A stretch of DNA of 6,102 nucleotides from Candidatus Fibrimonadales bacterium (GCA_009777135.1 WRMM01000135.1:1-6102), one strand, 5' to 3'; positions 1 to 5,272 are shown, counted from the first letter of the stretch. Notes: generated by a model not told the origin, from the letters alone. Numbers and translations are program-made.

Positions 1-145
1 AACCGCCGCTTGCATTTCTGCGGATTATCCCAACAATATTGATGTCGTGTTTTTTGCCGAATTTTGCAACGTGCTCCTGATGAGTTTTCAAAATTGCGCG
101 ACCGACATTTCCAAAGCTGCTAATAGCTATATTGATTTTTTGCAT
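1..145 (-). CDS. Homoserine dehydrogenase-like protein, N-terminal part (cut by window edge)
   Basis: Only the first 48 codons are present; the gene continues beyond position 1. The visible peptide starts MQKINIAISSFGNVGRAIL and ends with GIIRRNASGG. A beta strand followed by GFGNVGR-like residues (S10-F11-G12-N13-V14-G15-R16) is the dinucleotide-binding turn of a Rossmann fold. About 20 residues later the second strand (INIVGIIRR) follows. This spacing, with a helix of the form ILKTHQEHVAKFGKKHDI, resembles the NAD(P)-binding N-terminus of homoserine dehydrogenase, which reduces aspartate semialdehyde to homoserine for threonine and methionine synthesis in the cytoplasm. Diaminopimelate dehydrogenase and other Rossmann oxidoreductases remain possible because the catalytic part is not visible. 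The ATG at 145-143 is preceded by TAAGGAGAT at the right distance. The gene starts 12 bp after the HDOD gene and is probably co-transcribed with it. Confidence 0.6.
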   Translation of the reverse strand, partial: MQKINIAISSFGNVGRAILKTHQEHVAKFGKKHDINIVGIIRRNASGG

Positions 146-151
146 GAAACT

Positions 152-160
152 ATCTCCTTA
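152..160 (-). promoter_or_regulatory. Shine-Dalgarno site overlapping the upstream stop codon
   Basis: On the minus strand the sequence reads TAAGGAGAT and then six bases to the ATG at 145, so AGGAG lies 8 nt before the start. The TAA is also the stop codon of the HDOD gene, so the ribosome ending there sits on the next gene's binding site. This suggests coupled translation of the two genes. Confidence 0.75.
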
Positions 161-994
161 TCCATACTGTGTTAAACCTTTTTTGCGCAATTCTTCAATG
201 CACTTAATCATAAGCGGACGCAAAGCGTTTGCATCCAAATTCACCCCCCAGCTGCAAAGCTCTTCTGCTAATTCTTCAGAAAATGCGGGCGGCGCATAAT
301 TTCCGCCATCGCCCGGATTCAATGCTCTGCAAAGATTATCTGCAAAACTCACAGCGGCTACGAGCGGTCTGTTGATTTCTGCTCTTGCAAAAGAGTGATG
401 ATAGAGCATAACTTCGCCTATGGAACGGGGAAGCTGCCATTTTTCCGCAAGCCTTGCTCCCGTTTGCCCATGATCTTCGCCTAAAAGTTCCATCTCCGCC
501 AAATATAAATCGCAGGAACGGCTTTTGCTTAGCGCAATAGCCTGTTCAAATTCCGCTCCCGTGTATTGCAAAAGAATAATTTTTCCAATATCATGCAAAA
601 GCCCTGCCGTATGAGCGTCTTCTGTTAAATCGGGTTTGTATTTTTGAGCAACTATGCGCGCTGCAATTCCAACTGCGCTGCAATGATCCCAAAATTTTTG
701 CACATCTTTAAGTTCAAAAATTCTGGATATTGAAGCTTCTATGCAAATTTCCTTTGCCTGTTCAAAACCCAGTTTGTTTATTGCTGCGTGGATATTTGTT
801 ATGTGTTCGCCTCTGGCATTTGCCATTTTCAAAAGACGGGCAGCTAAAATCGGGTCGCTGAAAACTATTTGCTCCAAAGCTTCTCTTTGGTCTTTTTCGG
901 ATCCAACCAATTCAAGAAGTTGTGCTGTTATTGTTGGAAGCGTTGAGAGGTTTATCAAACCCTGGGTTATTCTTCTAAGCTGCTCGGTTTGCAC
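158..994 (-). CDS. HDOD-domain signalling protein
   Basis: Cytoplasmic protein of about 278-280 residues, nearly all one HDOD domain, a relative of HD phosphohydrolases often tied to signalling and regulation. Residues here are numbered from the upstream GTG at 1000. The family pattern is clear: the N-terminal helix with LPTIT (21-25), the SDPILAARLLKMAN stretch (48-61), H106, the GLLHDIGK motif with H136-D137, then EDHGQTGARLAEKWQLP (175-191) and the HH pair at 201-202. The HD residues are retained, so metal binding or hydrolysis cannot be excluded, but many HDOD proteins have no shown enzyme activity. No second domain (GGDEF, EAL, receiver) is present. Two GTG starts are possible. The one at 1000 touches the GGAGGT site with no spacing, while the one at 994 has an ideal 6-nt gap, so I chose 994. 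The gene follows cydB by 2 bp, which implies expression with the oxidase. Its target is unknown. Confidence 0.88.
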   Translation of the reverse strand: MQTEQLRRITQGLINLSTLPTITAQLLELVGSEKDQREALEQIVFSDPILAARLLKMANARGEHITNIHAAINKLGFEQAKEICIEASISRIFELKDVQKFWDHCSAVGIAARIVAQKYKPDLTEDAHTAGLLHDIGKIILLQYTGAEFEQAIALSKSRSCDLYLAEMELLGEDHGQTGARLAEKWQLPRSIGEVMLYHHSFARAEINRPLVAAVSFADNLCRALNPGDGGNYAPPAFSEELAEELCSWGVNLDANALRPLMIKCIEELRKKGLTQYG

Positions 995-996
995 CC

Positions 997-1980
997 TCAC
1001 ACCTCCGTGTTCGCATTTCTTGGGCTAATGCGTTTGCGAAAAACGTAGTAGCTCCAAGTTTGATACGCCAAAACTACAGGGAGAAAAATTGCCGCCACAA
1101 TGCTCATAAGCTTTAATGTGTATGCAGAAGAGGCAGAGTTAAACACGGTTAAGCTATGCTCTGGAGATACGGAAGAAACAAGCACGTTCGGAAACAAGGC
1201 AGAGAACAAAGCCGCAACGGAGCAAGCTGTGCAAAGCGCAACAAGAATAAAAGCTATTTTTGAATATTGCTTAAAAACCAAAATTGCCGCAGCCAAAATC
1301 AAAGCAAAAGAAGCTATGCAAATAATGCTTTGCCTCCATGCCAAAATAGTTGCTATAGCAAATAAAACCACGCTTGCCGCAACAAAGATTTTTGAAAACC
1401 TGTACGCTCTTTCTTGAAGCTCGCCTTCTATTTTCAAAGTCAAAAACAAAGCGCCATTTGTTAAAAACAAAGATACTCCCAGCACACCGCCTAACAATGC
1501 GTAAGGTTTAACCAAGTCAAAAAAAGTTCCTGTAAAATTTCCGTTTTCTATTGGAATGCCAATAGCCAAATTTGCCATGGCAACGCCAATCAGTAGCGCA
1601 GACAAAAAACTGCTTGCAGCAAGAGCAACATCGCATGCAAAGCGAGACTTTGAAAAATCTTCTGCCCTGTGCCTGATTTCAAAGCTCACGCCCCTAACAA
1701 TCAAAGCCAAAAGCAATAAAACAAATGGCAAATAAAGAGCGCTGAAAAAAGACGCATACCAAGAAGGAAATGCCGCAAACATTGCGCCGCCCGCAGTTAT
1801 AAGCCAAACCTCATTTCCATCCCAGTGCGGGCCAATAGAGCTGATATAAGTTCTGCGCTCGCGCTCATTCTTGCCCAAAATCAATTGCAAAATACCCACG
1901 CCAAAATCAAAGCCTTCCAAAAAAAGAAAACCTGACCACAGAACCGCAATAAGCACAAACCACAAAACTTCCAAACTCAT
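997..1980 (-). CDS. cydB: Cytochrome bd quinol oxidase subunit II
   Basis: Subunit II of the bd-type terminal oxidase, an inner-membrane protein that pairs with CydA to move electrons from quinol to O2. The 327 residues are almost entirely hydrophobic helices. Family signatures are visible: the first helix ending FLEGFDFGVGIL (E22, D25), SIGPHWDGNEVWLITAGGAMFAAFP (48-72), IVRGVSFEIR (94-103) and a C-terminal helix containing AYQTWSYYVFRKRI before a short charged tail. At 327 residues it is shorter than the roughly 380-residue E. coli protein but within the family's range. The ATG at 1980 has GGAG 8 nt upstream and begins 14 bp after the cydA stop, as expected for a cydAB operon. The TGA stop sits next to or overlaps the start of the HDOD gene. 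No small CydX-like gene follows; the HDOD gene takes that place. Confidence 0.96.
   Translation of the reverse strand: MSLEVLWFVLIAVLWSGFLFLEGFDFGVGILQLILGKNERERRTYISSIGPHWDGNEVWLITAGGAMFAAFPSWYASFFSALYLPFVLLLLALIVRGVSFEIRHRAEDFSKSRFACDVALAASSFLSALLIGVAMANLAIGIPIENGNFTGTFFDLVKPYALLGGVLGVSLFLTNGALFLTLKIEGELQERAYRFSKIFVAASVVLFAIATILAWRQSIICIASFALILAAAILVFKQYSKIAFILVALCTACSVAALFSALFPNVLVSSVSPEHSLTVFNSASSAYTLKLMSIVAAIFLPVVLAYQTWSYYVFRKRISPRNANTEV
1001..1006 (-). promoter_or_regulatory. Shine-Dalgarno site deciding the HDOD gene start
   Basis: The minus strand reads GGAGGT directly followed by GTGAGGGTG. The first GTG (1000-998) has no gap to the site and overlaps the cydB stop as GTGA. The second in-frame GTG (994-992) lies 6 nt from it, which is normal spacing. 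The site lies inside the last codons of cydB. Confidence 0.7.
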
Positions 1981-1988
1981 AAAGCAAT

Positions 1989-1992
1989 CTCC
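1989..1992 (-). promoter_or_regulatory. Shine-Dalgarno site of cydB
   Basis: On the minus strand GGAG, within TTGGAGAT, stands 8 nt before the cydB ATG in the 14-bp gap after the cydA TAG stop. It contrasts with cydA, which has no such site. Confidence 0.65.
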
Positions 1993-1994
1993 AA

Positions 1995-3338
1995 CTACGC
2001 CGTTATCGCAGGATTTTTTCCGGTTATTCTTCTTTCAACACAACCGCGAATAACTTCTCTACGCATAAAAAGAAATGTTATTACTGCTAAAATCATATAA
2101 ACAATGGTAAAAGCAATCAGAGAAAAAATCACATTTCCGCTTGAAATTCCTGCCGATACAGCTTTATCCGTGGGCATATATCCATAAACTATCCAAGGCT
2201 GGCGTCCAGTTTCTGCTATTAGCCATCCGGTTGTGTTTGCTAGATAAGGCAGAGAAATTCCTGCCGTCATCAGCATCAATATTTTCCCGTGCATTTTCTT
2301 TTTCAAAATAACAAACCAGAATATGCCGTAAAAAACAAAGAACATCATTGCAAGCGAACTGCCAACCATCGCTCTGAAAGAAAAATAAGAAATCCACACC
2401 GGCGGCACGTAATTCCCTAGTCCATAGCGAGCTTCAAAAACCTTTTGCAATTCTTCTATCCCTTTAACTTCGCCGCTTGATTTGTTATGAACCATAACGC
2501 TAAGCAGAGCGGGTATTTCAATCCCGGGCAAAATGGAAAGCGGCGCAGGGTCAGCGGTTTCCTTTAAATTTTCCATAGCCGCCATTTTCATGGGTTGCAG
2601 CTTGGCAACGGACTGCCCTTGCAAATGCCCGCTCAGAGCAACAGCCACAACTCCAATAAATCCCATAAACAATGCGAATTTAAAAGTTCTCTCAAACAAA
2701 TGGGTATCATTTGAGTCTTGCTTTATTTTCCAAGCAGAAATTCCCAAAATAAAAAACGCCGCTGTGCACACGCTGGCAGCTAGAACATGAGGAAACTGGT
2801 GCAAAAAGTAGGGATTTGACGCAAGAGCCCAAAAATCCACCATTTCTGCGCGACCATTGTTAAAAACAAAGCCAACGGGATTTTGCATAAAGCTGTTTGC
2901 AATGAGAATCCAAAGCGCAGACACGCAAGAAGCGGCAACCACAAGCCATATACACATAAGGTGAATGCCTCTTGGCAAAATATTTCGCCCAAACATCCAA
3001 AGCCCTAAAAACGTGCTTTCTATAAAAAACGCAAGCAAAGCTTCCAAGGCAAGCGGCACGCCAAAAACATCGCCAACAAAACGGCTGTATTCTGCCCAGT
3101 TCATTCCAAACTGAAACTCCAGCACAATGCCTGTAACCACGCCTGCAGCAAAATTCAGCAAAAACAGCCTGCCCCAAAACCGCGAAACTCGCTCATCATC
3201 CGAATTGCCGCTCCTGTAAGCCATGGTTTCCCATATTGCAATAAAAAGCCCCAGCCCTATAGTCAACGGGACAAAAAGAAAATGATACACCGTTGTTATA
3301 GCAAACTGCAGCCTAGACAGGAAAATAATGTCTTCCAT
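1995..3338 (-). CDS. cydA: Cytochrome bd quinol oxidase subunit I (short Q-loop type)
   Basis: Catalytic subunit of the bd oxidase, carrying the quinol site and the three hemes in the inner membrane. The 447-residue sequence retains the key positions known from E. coli CydA: H19 (high-spin heme ligand), E99 and E107 (proton path and heme pocket), H184 and M324 (matching the low-spin heme ligands H186 and M393), and E376 in GWLIAETGRQPW (matching E445). The quinol-loop residues K251 and E256 lie in KMAAMEN. The loop between that segment and FRAMVG is much shorter than in the 522-residue E. coli protein, so this is the short Q-loop class. All ligands are present, so the enzyme should be functional. 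It is the first gene of the cydA-cydB-HDOD-dehydrogenase run. The ATG at 3338 lacks a Shine-Dalgarno site. A TACTAT element ends 10 nt upstream of the ATG, consistent with a very short leader. Confidence 0.97.
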   Translation of the reverse strand: MEDIIFLSRLQFAITTVYHFLFVPLTIGLGLFIAIWETMAYRSGNSDDERVSRFWGRLFLLNFAAGVVTGIVLEFQFGMNWAEYSRFVGDVFGVPLALEALLAFFIESTFLGLWMFGRNILPRGIHLMCIWLVVAASCVSALWILIANSFMQNPVGFVFNNGRAEMVDFWALASNPYFLHQFPHVLAASVCTAAFFILGISAWKIKQDSNDTHLFERTFKFALFMGFIGVVAVALSGHLQGQSVAKLQPMKMAAMENLKETADPAPLSILPGIEIPALLSVMVHNKSSGEVKGIEELQKVFEARYGLGNYVPPVWISYFSFRAMVGSSLAMMFFVFYGIFWFVILKKKMHGKILMLMTAGISLPYLANTTGWLIAETGRQPWIVYGYMPTDKAVSAGISSGNVIFSLIAFTIVYMILAVITFLFMRREVIRGCVERRITGKNPAITA

Positions 3339-3347
3339 ATTGGGGAA

Positions 3348-3366
3348 TATAGTAAGTGCTGATTAA
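3348..3366 (-). promoter_or_regulatory. Putative cydA promoter core (-10 TACTAT)
   Basis: The minus strand reads TTAATCAGCACTTACTATA, ending 9 nt before the cydA ATG. TACTAT (3354-3349) is a fair -10 hexamer; no convincing TTGACA-like -35 box stands 16-18 nt further up. The same pattern, TTAATnAnnnnTTACTATA, precedes the peptidase gene at 5246-5264. Transcription starting about 7 nt after the hexamer would leave only about 3-4 nt of leader. The motif is also the tip of the large inverted repeat at 3348-3516. Assignment as a promoter is inferred from sequence only. Confidence 0.5.
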
Positions 3367-3374
3367 GTCGCTTT

Positions 3375-3405
3375 GGGTTTGGGGTATGGGGTATAGGGTA
3401 TGGGG
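3375..3405 (+). repeat. GGGGTAT heptad array, left arm (G-run cluster on plus strand)
   Basis: The units are GGGTTT, GGGGTAT, GGGGTAT, AGGGTAT and GGGG, in perfect 7-base register after the first. Five runs of three or more Gs are separated by three or four bases, which meets the usual G-quadruplex pattern on the plus strand. Its partner at 3458-3487 is the same kind of array in reverse orientation. Confidence 0.85.
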
Positions 3406-3457
3406 AATTTCATAAAAAACAGCTTAAATTCGCTAAAAACGGTATATTTTTGCATTG

Positions 3458-3487
3458 CCCATACCCCAAACCCCATACCCCATACCC
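3458..3487 (-). repeat. GGGGTAT heptad array, right arm (G-run cluster on minus strand)
   Basis: On the minus strand the units read GGGTAT, GGGGTAT, GGGGTTT, GGGGTAT, GGG. This is the inverted counterpart of 3375-3405 and also meets the G-quadruplex pattern, now on the opposite strand. The order of GGGGTAT and GGGGTTT units differs slightly between arms, so the two arrays are not a simple recent copy of each other. Confidence 0.85.
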
Positions 3488-3510
3488 AAGCATTGAATTA
3501 ATCATTGCTT
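3488..3510 (-). other. Small hairpin just after the barrel gene
   Basis: AAGCATTGA and TCATTGCTT are complementary except for one T-T pair, with a 5-base ATTAA loop. The hairpin lies 10 bp downstream of the barrel gene's stop on the minus strand. No T-tract follows (the next bases are GGGTATG), so it is not a standard intrinsic terminator, although together with the heptad hairpin it may slow or end transcription before cydA. Confidence 0.35.
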
Positions 3511-3520
3511 ACTATAAAAT

Positions 3521-4999
3521 TTACCACAAAAACATTGCGCGCGCGCAGAACGCATTTCGGTCAAAGAATGAATATTCCGCGCTGATTGCGTAATGCCTGT
3601 TCATGTAAGCTATTGCTGGCGTTAATGTGTATTGCATTTTTGCCCCGTCCAAAAAATGCTTTTCAGTTGAATGATGATTGTGAGTAGGGGTTGGCTCATT
3701 AATCTCGCCTCCATCATTGCCTTTCCAAAGCCATCCTTGCTTTAGCTGCATTTGAAAATGCTTTGCATTCCTTGCGTAAACAAGCCAATCTATTGCCAAA
3801 CTGTTTGGTCCCGCTTGGCTGCCTATAGGGTAATTCAAGTGCGCAATCTGAGCGGTATTTGGTTTAAAATGCGTATATACGTATGGCTCAATTCTTGCGT
3901 ATTCCGCTATGCTACCAACTTTCCACGCCCCGAAATTCCCTGCGTATTCAGCGCCTATCATCCCAGCCCACTTCGCTTCTATATTATCGTTTCTAAGCAA
4001 GCTGGTGGGGCTTTCCATATCGTCAAGAAAAAATTCCGAATAAAGCCGCAGGCCAAAAGGCAGCCTGTAGCTAAAATCAAAGGCAATAGCGCCGTTGTTG
4101 TTGTCTTCGCTGTAATTCCCTTTTTCTGCGAAGAGCGGCACTATCGGAACAAAAAGCCAGTAAGGATTAATATCGTAAACAACTGTAATTTCACTTATGC
4201 CAAGCGTCAAATCGCCTAATTCAAGTTCATAGCGATGTCCGTATAAATTGCGGCTTACATCTTTTCTCATGCTGTGAGAGCCGGGATCCAAATCCGCATA
4301 AAGACTCACAACGGAAAGCGGGCCTATTTTTGTTGAAAGCGTTATTTGGTTGTAAGGCACTGCGCCTTGATTTAATGTTAGATTATTGTAGTAGCCTGGT
4401 CCCCAGTGCGCAACGTCGCGCGCAAAATCAAGAACGGCCCAGCCCATTCGCATTGCAATATGTCCGCGATACCTTGCATAGCTGGAATAATCGACTTCTT
4501 TTAATGCGCCGGAGCCTTGGTTGTCTTTATTTCCTTGTTTTTCAATAAATTCCCTGTCCCAAGATTTCCATTTTTTGTGTTCTTTTTCAGAACGCCCTTC
4601 GCTGAAAATTCTTGCATCAAGCCAAAATTCCGCGGAATCAATATAACCGCTCATAAACAAGCCGCCTTCGTAGCCTTTTATTGTATCTCCGAATTGTTCA
4701 CCTCCGCGAATATCCCATGCCAGCACAGGGCTTATGTTGAGCATTGCCCTCCCATCCTCCGCATGCCAAAAAAGCAATGAGGAAGAATCCTTCTTTTGCC
4801 TGTATGCAGAATCAATTTGCGGATAAAAAAAAGTTTGAGGCGCGGAACCTGCTGTAATATCGTGATAGCGATAAAGCAAAGGGGAATAATCCAAATACCG
4901 CAGGGTATAAGGCCTGTCCACATTATATGTTGGATAAGCTTGGGCAAAGGCACTTGCAATGCAAAATGCTATCAGCAGGGCAAATTTTTGGCAATTCAT
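3521..4999 (-). CDS. Wzi-like (capsule-assembly family) outer-membrane beta-barrel protein
   Basis: The 492-residue protein begins with a Sec signal peptide (FALLIAFCIASAFAQA, cleavage near residues 19-21) and ends in FLW, the aromatic C-terminus typical of barrels inserted by the BAM complex. Between these run alternating hydrophobic strands with aromatic girdles. The segment LDFARDVAHWGPGYYNNLTLN (190-210), then KIGPL, SEFFLDDM (321-328) and EYARIEPYVYTHF...YPIGSQAGPNS (366-400) resemble conserved parts of the Wzi/capsule-assembly family, in which an arginine-containing FGR-like motif precedes WGPG. Wzi binds capsular polysaccharide at the cell surface in E. coli; here that role is only inferred from similarity, and no capsule genes are in the window. 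A His-rich stretch (THNHHSTEKH, 439-448) probably lies in a loop. The ATG at 4999 lacks a Shine-Dalgarno site. A divergent gene starts 38 bp away. Confidence 0.78.
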   Translation of the reverse strand: MNCQKFALLIAFCIASAFAQAYPTYNVDRPYTLRYLDYSPLLYRYHDITAGSAPQTFFYPQIDSAYRQKKDSSSLLFWHAEDGRAMLNISPVLAWDIRGGEQFGDTIKGYEGGLFMSGYIDSAEFWLDARIFSEGRSEKEHKKWKSWDREFIEKQGNKDNQGSGALKEVDYSSYARYRGHIAMRMGWAVLDFARDVAHWGPGYYNNLTLNQGAVPYNQITLSTKIGPLSVVSLYADLDPGSHSMRKDVSRNLYGHRYELELGDLTLGISEITVVYDINPYWLFVPIVPLFAEKGNYSEDNNNGAIAFDFSYRLPFGLRLYSEFFLDDMESPTSLLRNDNIEAKWAGMIGAEYAGNFGAWKVGSIAEYARIEPYVYTHFKPNTAQIAHLNYPIGSQAGPNSLAIDWLVYARNAKHFQMQLKQGWLWKGNDGGEINEPTPTHNHHSTEKHFLDGAKMQYTLTPAIAYMNRHYAISAEYSFFDRNAFCARAMFLW

Positions 5000-5008
5000 T
5001 TGGGGAAA

Positions 5009-5023
5009 ATAGAAATTTTCTAT
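5009..5023. promoter_or_regulatory. Palindromic divergent promoter region of the barrel and small lipoprotein genes
   Basis: ATAGAAATTTTCTAT has 6-base inverted arms around a 3-base centre. The right arm TTCTAT (5018-5023) can serve as a -10 element for the plus-strand lipoprotein gene, 14 nt before its ATG. The left arm, read on the minus strand as TTCTAT (5014-5009), can serve the barrel gene, 9 nt before its ATG. Both promoters must fit in or around a 38-bp spacer, so their -35 regions would overlap each other or the opposing start codon. Neither gene has a Shine-Dalgarno site. The -35 boxes are weak, so this is inference. Confidence 0.4.
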
Positions 5024-5037
5024 ATTTTATAACAATT

Positions 5038-5229
5038 ATGCAAAAAAAAGTTATTGTTTTCGCTATTATGGCAATTTGCGCTTTTTTCTTTACCTCGTGC
5101 GCTTCAGTAATTAAAGCGCTAAATGAAGTTGCGCAAGAGCAAGAGCAAGAACAAGAGCAGCCTAGCCCAAAGCCTCAACCTCAGGGTGAGGACGAAGGTT
5201 CTAAAAAACAAAGAAAAACCTCTAATTGA
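5038..5229 (+). CDS. Small Glu/Gln-rich lipoprotein
   Basis: A 63-residue precursor beginning MQKKVIVFAIMAICAFFFTSCA. The lysine pair, hydrophobic stretch and lipobox FTSC (C21) mark a lipoprotein signal peptide, leaving a mature chain of about 43 residues. The mature part has a short helix (SVIKALNEVA), an EQEQEQEQ run, a PSPKPQPQ stretch and a charged tail ending RKTSN. No enzymatic domain fits; a short, disordered, surface-tethered peptide is all that can be said. An in-frame ATG at 4927 would add 37 residues and overlap the barrel gene, but it would bury the signal peptide, so I chose 5038. There is no Shine-Dalgarno site, only AT-rich DNA with a possible -10 element. The peptidase gene follows 43 bp later on the same strand. 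Function unknown. Confidence 0.7.
   Translation: MQKKVIVFAIMAICAFFFTSCASVIKALNEVAQEQEQEQEQPSPKPQPQGEDEGSKKQRKTSN
5134..5157 (+). repeat. Hexanucleotide repeat coding for Gln-Glu pairs
   Basis: Four consecutive 6-base units, CAAGAG, CAAGAG, CAAGAA and CAAGAG, encode (Gln-Glu)x4 inside the small lipoprotein gene. The unit is a multiple of three, so gain or loss of copies would change the length of the protein without breaking its frame. Confidence 0.85.
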
Positions 5230-5245
5230 ACTAAAAAACACCGGC

Positions 5246-5264
5246 TTAATAATCAATTACTATA
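5246..5264 (+). promoter_or_regulatory. Putative promoter core of the peptidase gene
   Basis: TTAATAATCAATTACTATA ends 8 nt before the peptidase ATG. Including one flanking base on the left and two on the right, 19 of 22 positions match the sequence ahead of cydA. The -10 hexamer would be TACTAT (5258-5263). The expected leader is 2-4 nt and no Shine-Dalgarno site is present. It implies the peptidase gene has its own promoter, apart from the lipoprotein gene before it. Confidence 0.5.
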
Positions 5265-5272
5265 TTATTTAA

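Larger units (their letters stand above)
3348..3516. repeat. 169-bp imperfect inverted-repeat element filling the spacer between the barrel gene and cydA
   Basis: Reading inward from both ends gives the same order of blocks: TATAGTAAG, 3 differing bases, TGATTAA, a variable 6-8 bp, GCTT, then GGGT and GGGGTAT-type heptads ending in GGGnAAT. The arms (about 3348-3408 and 3455-3516) can pair over about 58 bp with few mismatches; the heptad part matches at 27 of 30 positions. A roughly 50-bp AT-rich centre separates them and codes for nothing visible. The element begins 4 bp beyond the barrel gene's stop and ends 9 bp before the cydA ATG. The ends could be read as a TA-flanked insertion (TA|TAGTAAG ... 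CTTACTA|TA), like the small non-autonomous elements moved by mariner/IS630-type transposases. It could equally be a locally grown hairpin of heptads. No transposase is present. Confidence 0.7.

Noticed and set aside
1100..1417. Plus-strand 105-residue open frame rich in Lys and Ala
   Set aside because: It lies wholly antisense to cydB, whose family match is certain. The Lys/Ala bias is what antisense of hydrophobic membrane codons gives. No supporting start signals.
2860..3177. Minus-strand 105-residue frame rich in Cys, Trp and Arg
   Set aside because: A frame-shifted shadow inside cydA, whose catalytic residues are all in the main frame.
3348..3380. Sigma-54 type promoter upstream of cydA
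   Set aside because: The TTAAT and TACTAT blocks are about 12 bp apart, but the GG and GC dinucleotides needed at -24 and -12 are absent.
3375..3487. CRISPR-like array from repeated GGGGTAT/ATACCCC units
   Set aside because: The units are 7 bp, contiguous, and have no unique spacers. They are tandem heptads in two inverted blocks.
3488..3510. Intrinsic terminator for the barrel gene
   Set aside because: The stem is AT-rich with one mismatch and has no T-tract after it on the minus strand, so it is listed only as a hairpin.
3752..4219. Plus-strand 155-residue open frame
   Set aside because: Antisense to the barrel gene, with no recognisable domain. The minus frame has a signal peptide, barrel pattern and C-terminal aromatic residue.
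4927..5037. Longer N-terminus for the small lipoprotein (ATG at 4927)
   Set aside because: It would put 37 residues before a clear lipoprotein signal peptide and overlap the 5' end of the divergent barrel gene. The ATG at 5038 directly starts the signal peptide.
5230..5272. Terminator between the small lipoprotein and peptidase genes
   Set aside because: No stable stem-loop with a T-tract is seen. Only a weak ATTGA/TCAAT pairing exists, so partial read-through remains possible.
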